NCBI GenBank assembly: GCA_003600225.1
Contig: QZFT01000056.1
Location: forward strand, 62,001 to 126,000
Reading direction: 5' to 3'
Source of the DNA: Pseudonocardiaceae bacterium YIM PH 21723
GTDB lineage: Bacteria; Actinomycetota; Actinomycetes; Mycobacteriales; Pseudonocardiaceae
DNA length: 64,000 nucleotides
The position numbers and the translations under genes were made by a program. Within the stretch, counting starts at the first letter, position 1. The number at the start of each line of letters is the position of its first letter. Shown here in pieces: positions 59,682-64,000 of the stretch. The notes beneath the pieces were generated by a model, which saw only the letters and a program-made list of their open reading frames with translations, did not search any database and was not told where the DNA came from.

Positions 59682-60893
59682 CTACTTCGGGATGAACAGC
59701 TGCTTGGCCCCCGCCGCGTTCAGCCTGGCCAGCGAGCGGAGCACCGAGCCGTAGCCGGGCTTGGCGGCGGGGGTGCGGCCGTCGGCGATGCGGTGCAACT
59801 GGTCGGCGTGCGCGGCCAGCTGGAAGTAGCCGTCCATGCCCCGGTGCCCCAGTGGTCGCGGCCCGCTGGAGATCTCCGGCTCGTACTCGCCCTTGATGAT
59901 CCGCTCCGGGTAGTCCGGGTAGACGGCCATCGGCCGGGCGATGCCGATCACGTCGATGCCCGCCTCGACCAGGTCCTCCATCACCGCCCGGCTGCGGATG
60001 CCGCCGGTGAGCATGATCGGAATGGCGATCTGGGCGCGGACCTGCTCGGCGTAGGACCGGAAGTAGGCCTCGCTCCGGTCGAGCTGATACATACCGACCT
60101 GGGCCGGGGCGGCGTAGTTGCCGCCGGAGATCTCCAGCAGGTCGATGCCCGCGTCGGCCAGGGCCTTCGCCACGTCCAGGGACTCCTGCTCCTGGAAACC
60201 GCCGTACTGGAAGTCCTTGGAGTTGAGCTTCACGCCGATCGGCACCGCCGGGCCTACGGCCTCGCGGACCGCGGTGACGACTTCGAGGAGCAGTCTGCGC
60301 CGCCCGGCCGCGTCGCCGCCGTACTGGTCGGTGCGCACATTGGCCAGCGGTGACAGGAACTGGCTCAGCAGGTACCCGTGTGCCGCGTGGATCTGCACAC
60401 CGTCGAAGCCGCCGTCCACGGCCAGCCGCGCCGTGCGGGCGAACCGGCGGATGATGGCCTGAATATCCCGGCCGGTCAGTTCGCGGGGTTTGCGCAGGTT
60501 GAAGCCAGGCACCGGCTCGCGGATCGCCGAGGGCGCGACCGGGTTGTGGTTGATCGGCAGCGTCTGCACCCGGCCGGGGTGGTTGATCTGCATCCAGATC
60601 GCGGTATCCCGCTCGTGTACGGCGGCGGTCCAGGCCCTCAGCTCCGCCTGGCCCCGGTCGTCGTCCAGGATGATGTTGCCGGGCTCGACGATGGCCCGGC
60701 GGTCGATCACCGCGTTGCCGGTGATCAGCAGGCCGGCGCCGCCCCGGGTCCAGGTCGCGTAGAGCCGGCGCAGGGCGTCGGTCGCGCGGCCGTCCCTGGT
60801 ACCGAGTTGCTCGCTCATACCGGACTTGGCGATGCGATTACCCAGGACCGCCCCGCAGGGCAGGGTCACGTGTTGCGAGAGCAGATCGGACAT
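59682..60893 (-). CDS. NADH:flavin oxidoreductase (old yellow enzyme type)
   Basis: A 403-residue FMN TIM-barrel: QINHPGRV near residue 100, the active-site region GVQIHAAHGYLLSQFLSP near 168-185, DQYGG and the FMN-phosphate loop MLTGGIRS and IGIARPM. It has no C-terminal Fe-S/FAD extension, so it belongs to the single-domain OYE group that reduces enones. Its ATG overlaps the stop of the ADC-like gene (ATGA). It is last in a four-gene operon, and a hairpin (copy 5) follows. Confidence 0.9.
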   Translation of the reverse strand: MSDLLSQHVTLPCGAVLGNRIAKSGMSEQLGTRDGRATDALRRLYATWTRGGAGLLITGNAVIDRRAIVEPGNIILDDDRGQAELRAWTAAVHERDTAIWMQINHPGRVQTLPINHNPVAPSAIREPVPGFNLRKPRELTGRDIQAIIRRFARTARLAVDGGFDGVQIHAAHGYLLSQFLSPLANVRTDQYGGDAAGRRRLLLEVVTAVREAVGPAVPIGVKLNSKDFQYGGFQEQESLDVAKALADAGIDLLEISGGNYAAPAQVGMYQLDRSEAYFRSYAEQVRAQIAIPIMLTGGIRSRAVMEDLVEAGIDVIGIARPMAVYPDYPERIIKGEYEPEISSGPRPLGHRGMDGYFQLAAHADQLHRIADGRTPAAKPGYGSVLRSLARLNAAGAKQLFIPK

Positions 60894-61642
60894 CAGAGCA
60901 CCCTTGGCCTCAGGCGGCTCGCCGCGAACAGCGGCGAGAGCGGACGAACGGGGAACAGGACACGGCTGGTGGGCAGGTCGACCCGGTGCAGCCGGGCCTC
61001 GATGACCCGGCCCAGGCCCATCTGGTCGATCGGGTCACGCTCCGAGCCGGTGACGGTCAGCTGGAAGTCCTCGACCCGGCGGACCTCGATCGGCCGCTCC
61101 TTCGGGGTGAAGGCCCGGATGCTGCCGAATCCACCGAGCAGGCTCACCGCGTTGCGGTGCGGCCTGCCGATGATCGGCGGAGCGGAGGCGGTGATGACCT
61201 CGCCGAGGGTGCCGCTCATGCTGATCAGCCGGGTGCCCTTGCGGCCCGCCGTGGCGTGGATGTGATCGCCGTCCAGGGACCACTCGATGTCGGCCCACTT
61301 CTTGGGGTAGCCGAGCATCTCCCGGCCGAGGATGAGTGCGACGTCGTCGTTCACAATGATCCACGGGCAGTGGATTCCGGTGCCGCGCACCGTCTTGATG
61401 TGCACGAACAGCCCGGCCTCCTCGTACACCGAGCCGTAGTTGCAGTCCGGGAAGTGCGCGGTGAACAGGTCGGCGCGCGGCGGACCGGCCGGCTTGATGC
61501 CCGGCGGCAGCCACTGCTTCATCTGCTTCGGATCCACCTCCACCGTGGCGGTGAAGTAGTGCGCATCCCGGTAGATCAGGCCATCCCCGGTATCGCTCAG
61601 TCTCCAGGCCCGGCGCAGGTCGGATCGGAGGTCTCGTCCCAT
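60893..61642 (-). CDS. Acetoacetate-decarboxylase-family protein
   Basis: A 249-residue protein starting MGRDLRSDLRRAWRL. The REMLGYPKKWADIEW segment contains the Lys that forms the Schiff base in true acetoacetate decarboxylases, preceded by CPWIIVNDDVALILGRE. It may decarboxylate or act as an aldolase-dehydratase-like enzyme on a keto acid. It is two bases from the upstream SDR gene and overlaps the downstream OYE gene, so it is one translationally linked operon. Confidence 0.87.
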   Translation of the reverse strand: MGRDLRSDLRRAWRLSDTGDGLIYRDAHYFTATVEVDPKQMKQWLPPGIKPAGPPRADLFTAHFPDCNYGSVYEEAGLFVHIKTVRGTGIHCPWIIVNDDVALILGREMLGYPKKWADIEWSLDGDHIHATAGRKGTRLISMSGTLGEVITASAPPIIGRPHRNAVSLLGGFGSIRAFTPKERPIEVRRVEDFQLTVTGSERDPIDQMGLGRVIEARLHRVDLPTSRVLFPVRPLSPLFAASRLRPRVL

Positions 61643-61644
61643 GG

Positions 61645-62445
61645 CTACTTCACCTTCCGGTAGACCCGGCGCAGCAGCGGTCCGGCGACGCCCCGCGGGC
61701 CGTACAGGCCGCCCAGGGTCTGCGCCTTGGCGAACGGCCCCGGTACCACCCGGCGTTTGTTGCGTTCCAGGCCGTCGATGGCTTGCCGTGCGGCGTCCTC
61801 GGCGCTCACCCACAGCGGGCCGGGTACCAGTTTGTCCAGATTGGACACTTCGGCGGCCTCGGCGAACTCGGTGCGCACCGGGCCGGGAGCCAGCAGGGTG
61901 CAGCCGACTCCGGTGCCGGACAGTTCGGAGTGCAGTGACTCGGCGAAGGTGTTGGCGAAGGCCTTGGTCGCGGCGTAGGTGGTGTTGCCGGGCCCAGGTT
62001 GGTTTCCGGCGGTGGAGCCGGTGATCAGGATGGTGCCCGCCTTGCGTTCCAGCATGCCGGGCAGCACGGCGAGGGTCAGGTGGTGCACGGCGGTGGCGTT
62101 CAGCTCCACCTGCCGCAGCTCCCTGGTCCGGTCCAAGGTGGACAGATCGCCGTAGGTGGCGTAACCGGCGTTGTTGGCCAGGATTGCCACGTCCAGGGTG
62201 GACAGTTCGGCGGCGAGGATGAGCCGGGCGGCCGGGTCGGCGAGATCGCAGACCCGGATCTCGGCGGTGACCTTGTACTGCTCGGCGAGCCGATCGGCCA
62301 GCGCGGCCAGCCGGTCCTCGCGGCGGGCGACCAGGATCAGCGAGTAACCCTTGGCGGCGAACTGCTCGGCCAGGGCTTCGCCGATGCCGGAGGAGGCTCC
62401 GGTGATCACCGCGCGATTGCGTGGGGTAGGTGGGGGCAGGCTCAT
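61645..62445 (-). CDS. Short-chain dehydrogenase
   Basis: A 266-residue SDR with TGASSGIG near residues 15-22, DLADP, NNAG, and the active site STYAATK-like (TTYAATK) near 160. The shape fits SadH/DltE-type dehydrogenases often found next to FAD monooxygenases. Its ATG overlaps the monooxygenase stop by four bases. Probably oxidises the alcohol or reduces the ketone in the pathway. Confidence 0.9.
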   Translation of the reverse strand: MSLPPPTPRNRAVITGASSGIGEALAEQFAAKGYSLILVARREDRLAALADRLAEQYKVTAEIRVCDLADPAARLILAAELSTLDVAILANNAGYATYGDLSTLDRTRELRQVELNATAVHHLTLAVLPGMLERKAGTILITGSTAGNQPGPGNTTYAATKAFANTFAESLHSELSGTGVGCTLLAPGPVRTEFAEAAEVSNLDKLVPGPLWVSAEDAARQAIDGLERNKRRVVPGPFAKAQTLGGLYGPRGVAGPLLRRVYRKVK

Positions 62446-63782
62446 GACACGGCCTCCTTCTCCGGGATGGGCTGGGCGGGAGCGGTATTGAGGCGCTGCA
62501 CGGTCCAGGTGCCCGCACCGGCGCCGAGCAGCCGGGCGGTCCAGGCGGCAAGCCGGAGAAGGCGCCGGGCGATCCGGGTCCGCATGACGATCGCGTTCTG
62601 CGACGACAGGATGTTGCTGTCCGCCGGGACATGGCGGGTGAGCAGATCGGACAGCGGGACCGGGAACAGCCGCTGGGTCCTGACCACCTCGGCGAGGAAG
62701 TCGGCACCGACCGAGATGAGCTTTCCGGCACCGGAACGCGGCGCGACCAGGCCCCAGATGTAGATGTTCGCGTAGCGGGGCACCAGCACGTGCTCGGCGA
62801 GGATCGGCTGGCCGTCCTCCCAGACGAACATCGACTCGTCCAGCATCGGGAACCGGGTGTGGAAGCCGGTGGCCCAGGCGATGGTGTCGTACTCGCCGGA
62901 GGTCCCGTCCACGAAGTGCACGGTGTTGCCGTCGAACCGGGAGATCTCCGGCCGGGGCCGCACCTTGCCGTGGTCCAGCGCGTAGAACAGCGAGGACGTG
63001 ACGGTGATGTCCTTCGAGTAGAGCTCGTGGTCCGGCTTACGCAGTCCGTAGCGCCGGTAATCGCCCACGTTCACCCGGAGCGCGAACTTGGAGAAGGCCC
63101 GCACCACCGGTTTCGGCAGCCAGAACCGCTCGATCTCGCCCGACGGGAGGCCGAACACGGTTTTCGGGATGAACCAGTAGCCACCCCGCATGGACAGATC
63201 CGACTTCCCGAAGGTGGCCGCGGCCTCCACGGCGAGGTCGCTGCCGGAGTTGCCCGCTCCGACCACCAGTACCCGGCCACCCGCACCGAAGTCCTCGGGT
63301 CGTTTGTAGGCCTTGGAGTGGATCTGCCGGCCGGTGAACTCCCCCGGATAGCTGGGGATCTTCGGGGCGAAGTAGTGGCCGTTCGCGATCATCACTCCGG
63401 CGTACTCCCGGACTTCGCCGGTGGAGAGTTCGACACTCCAGCCGGCCAGGCCGGTGCGGTCCAGCGGGCGGACCCTGGTGACCTCGGTGTTGAAGGTGAT
63501 GTTCTCGCGCAGCCGGAAATGGTCCGCGTAGTCGTTCAGGTAGGCCAGCATCTGCGCCGCGCTGGGGAAAGTCGGGTAGTGCGCGGGCATCGGGTATTCC
63601 GGGTACTGCGTGACCTTCTTCGAGCTGATCAGGTGTGTCGAGTCGTAGACACCGTGCGACCAGTTCCCGCCGATCGCCCCGGTGGCCTCGAAGTGGTCGT
63701 ACGGGATCCCGGCCTGTTTCAGGGCCCGGGCGAGACCGTTCCCGGCGTAACCGGCTCCGATCAGGCAGTACCGCGCTGTCAT
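62442..63782 (-). CDS. Flavin-containing (FMO/Baeyer-Villiger-type) monooxygenase
   Basis: A 446-residue FAD/NADPH enzyme: IGAGYAGNGLARAL (FAD) near residue 7, the FMO-identifying FTGRQIHSKAY and the second nucleotide site VVGAGNSGSDLAVE. It oxygenates ketones or soft nucleophiles. First gene of the operon monooxygenase-SDR-ADC-OYE, somewhat like the mycobacterial mymA locus. The ATG at 63780-63782 lies just below the TetR operators; longer frames upstream would run through them. Confidence 0.9.
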   Translation of the reverse strand: MTARYCLIGAGYAGNGLARALKQAGIPYDHFEATGAIGGNWSHGVYDSTHLISSKKVTQYPEYPMPAHYPTFPSAAQMLAYLNDYADHFRLRENITFNTEVTRVRPLDRTGLAGWSVELSTGEVREYAGVMIANGHYFAPKIPSYPGEFTGRQIHSKAYKRPEDFGAGGRVLVVGAGNSGSDLAVEAAATFGKSDLSMRGGYWFIPKTVFGLPSGEIERFWLPKPVVRAFSKFALRVNVGDYRRYGLRKPDHELYSKDITVTSSLFYALDHGKVRPRPEISRFDGNTVHFVDGTSGEYDTIAWATGFHTRFPMLDESMFVWEDGQPILAEHVLVPRYANIYIWGLVAPRSGAGKLISVGADFLAEVVRTQRLFPVPLSDLLTRHVPADSNILSSQNAIVMRTRIARRLLRLAAWTARLLGAGAGTWTVQRLNTAPAQPIPEKEAVS

Positions 63783-63802
63783 GGACAGTTCCCATCCACC
63801 AA

Positions 63803-63836
63803 AGCTACGTCTAATGTAGCTACATTGAATGTAGCT
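63803..63836. promoter_or_regulatory. Two overlapping TetR-type operators
   Basis: AGCTACATTGAATGTAGCT (63818-63836) is a perfect 19-bp palindrome. A second, weaker copy with the same AGCTAC/GTAGCT ends lies at 63803-63821 and overlaps it by four bases. They sit between the monooxygenase operon (-) and the TetR gene (+), so both are probably repressed. Confidence 0.85.
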
Positions 63837-63880
63837 TGCCTGGCGGGTTACGAACCTGTCAAGACGGATAAGGTGATCCA

Positions 63881-64000
63881 GTGACCGAGCCATCCACCCG
63901 CCGCAACCGGCCGTATGCCCCGCGCATGTCACCGGAGGAACGGCGTGAGCAGCTGCTGGACGCGACCCTCCAGGTCATCGTCACGCAGGGCATTCACAAG
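63881..64000 (+). CDS. TetR-family regulator, N-terminal part
   Basis: The frame starts at GTG (AAGG upstream) and runs off the right edge. The 40 visible residues (SPEERREQLLDATLQVIVTQG) are the first helix of a TetR DNA-binding domain. It is divergent from the monooxygenase operon across two operators, so it is the likely local repressor. Confidence 0.85.
   Translation, partial: MTEPSTRRNRPYAPRMSPEERREQLLDATLQVIVTQGIHK

Noticed and set aside
1-64000. tRNA, rRNA or other standard RNA genes
   Set aside because: No tRNA cloverleaf with the conserved GTTCGA-type arm and CCA-end context, and no ribosomal RNA segment, was recognised on either strand by eye; a covariance search would be decisive.

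Overview
The window is high-GC DNA from a filamentous actinomycete. The evidence is an SsgA-like sporulation/division protein, an XRE plus DUF397 regulator pair, a 2-methylisoborneol (earthy odorant) terpene operon, MmpL-type exporters, IdeR/DtxR iron boxes, DUF222-HNH elements and frequent GTG starts with apparently leaderless transcripts. A Pseudonocardiales-type genus is plausible, but I cannot fix the genus from sequence alone.

Layout. 1-5.4 kb: an IniA/IniC-like dynamin GTPase pair (+) convergent with a two-gene unit (-) of a membrane-anchored periplasmic-binding-fold sensor and a large NTPase with a degenerate P-loop. 5.4-9 kb: membrane protein, Rsm22-type methyltransferase, GNAT, cytochrome P450. 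8.9-16.5 kb: two paralogous MmpL/RND exporters and a secreted DUF4360 protein, all preceded by the same dyad operator. 16.6-20.2 kb: glmS, a small conserved protein and a condensation-domain acyltransferase. 20.8-25.5 kb: the terpene cyclase and geranyl-diphosphate methyltransferase pair for 2-methylisoborneol, then a coupled SDR and acyl-CoA ligase. 25.5-27 kb: DUF222-HNH element A. 27-30.8 kb: VOC, GNAT, GTP cyclohydrolase II, XRE/DUF397, aldo-keto reductase, with two MerR-type (19-bp spacer) promoters. 30.8-33.9 kb: a likely conflict locus with an S-4TM-type membrane effector divergent from a kinase-fold protein and a small helical protein. 34-39.3 kb: an epsilon-poly-lysine-synthetase-like (Pls) NRPS followed by an M1 peptidase. 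39.4-49.5 kb: GNAT, SsgA-like, sirtuin, EF-hand protein, a TetR-controlled SRPBCC/DUF4166 operon, an AmiC/UrtA-like sensor, an AT-richer 0.8-kb stretch, an amidohydrolase, DUF4259, methyltransferase. 49.5-52.9 kb: a DJ-1/PfpI gene with an in-frame stop, a double-Rossmann ion-channel-like protein, an adenosine-deaminase-like protein. 52.9-54.4 kb: DUF222-HNH element B, a near copy of A. 54.4-59.5 kb: HrpB helicase, then an iron-box-controlled divergent N-hydroxylase/formyltransferase pair for a hydroxamate siderophore. 59.7-64 kb: a TetR-controlled catabolic operon (FAD monooxygenase, SDR, acetoacetate-decarboxylase-like, OYE-type reductase).

Three patterns cut across the window. First, five copies of a 19-21-bp-arm inverted repeat lie at gene 3' ends, four of them between convergent genes; arm changes are compensated, so the pairing is what is conserved. 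Second, the two DUF222-HNH elements share not only the protein but a 5' dyad and a 24-bp 3' hairpin, suggesting a mobile or RNA-associated unit. Third, several operons carry recognisable operators (TetR, MerR-like, IdeR-like and an unassigned GTCACATAC dyad) that link genes into small regulons.
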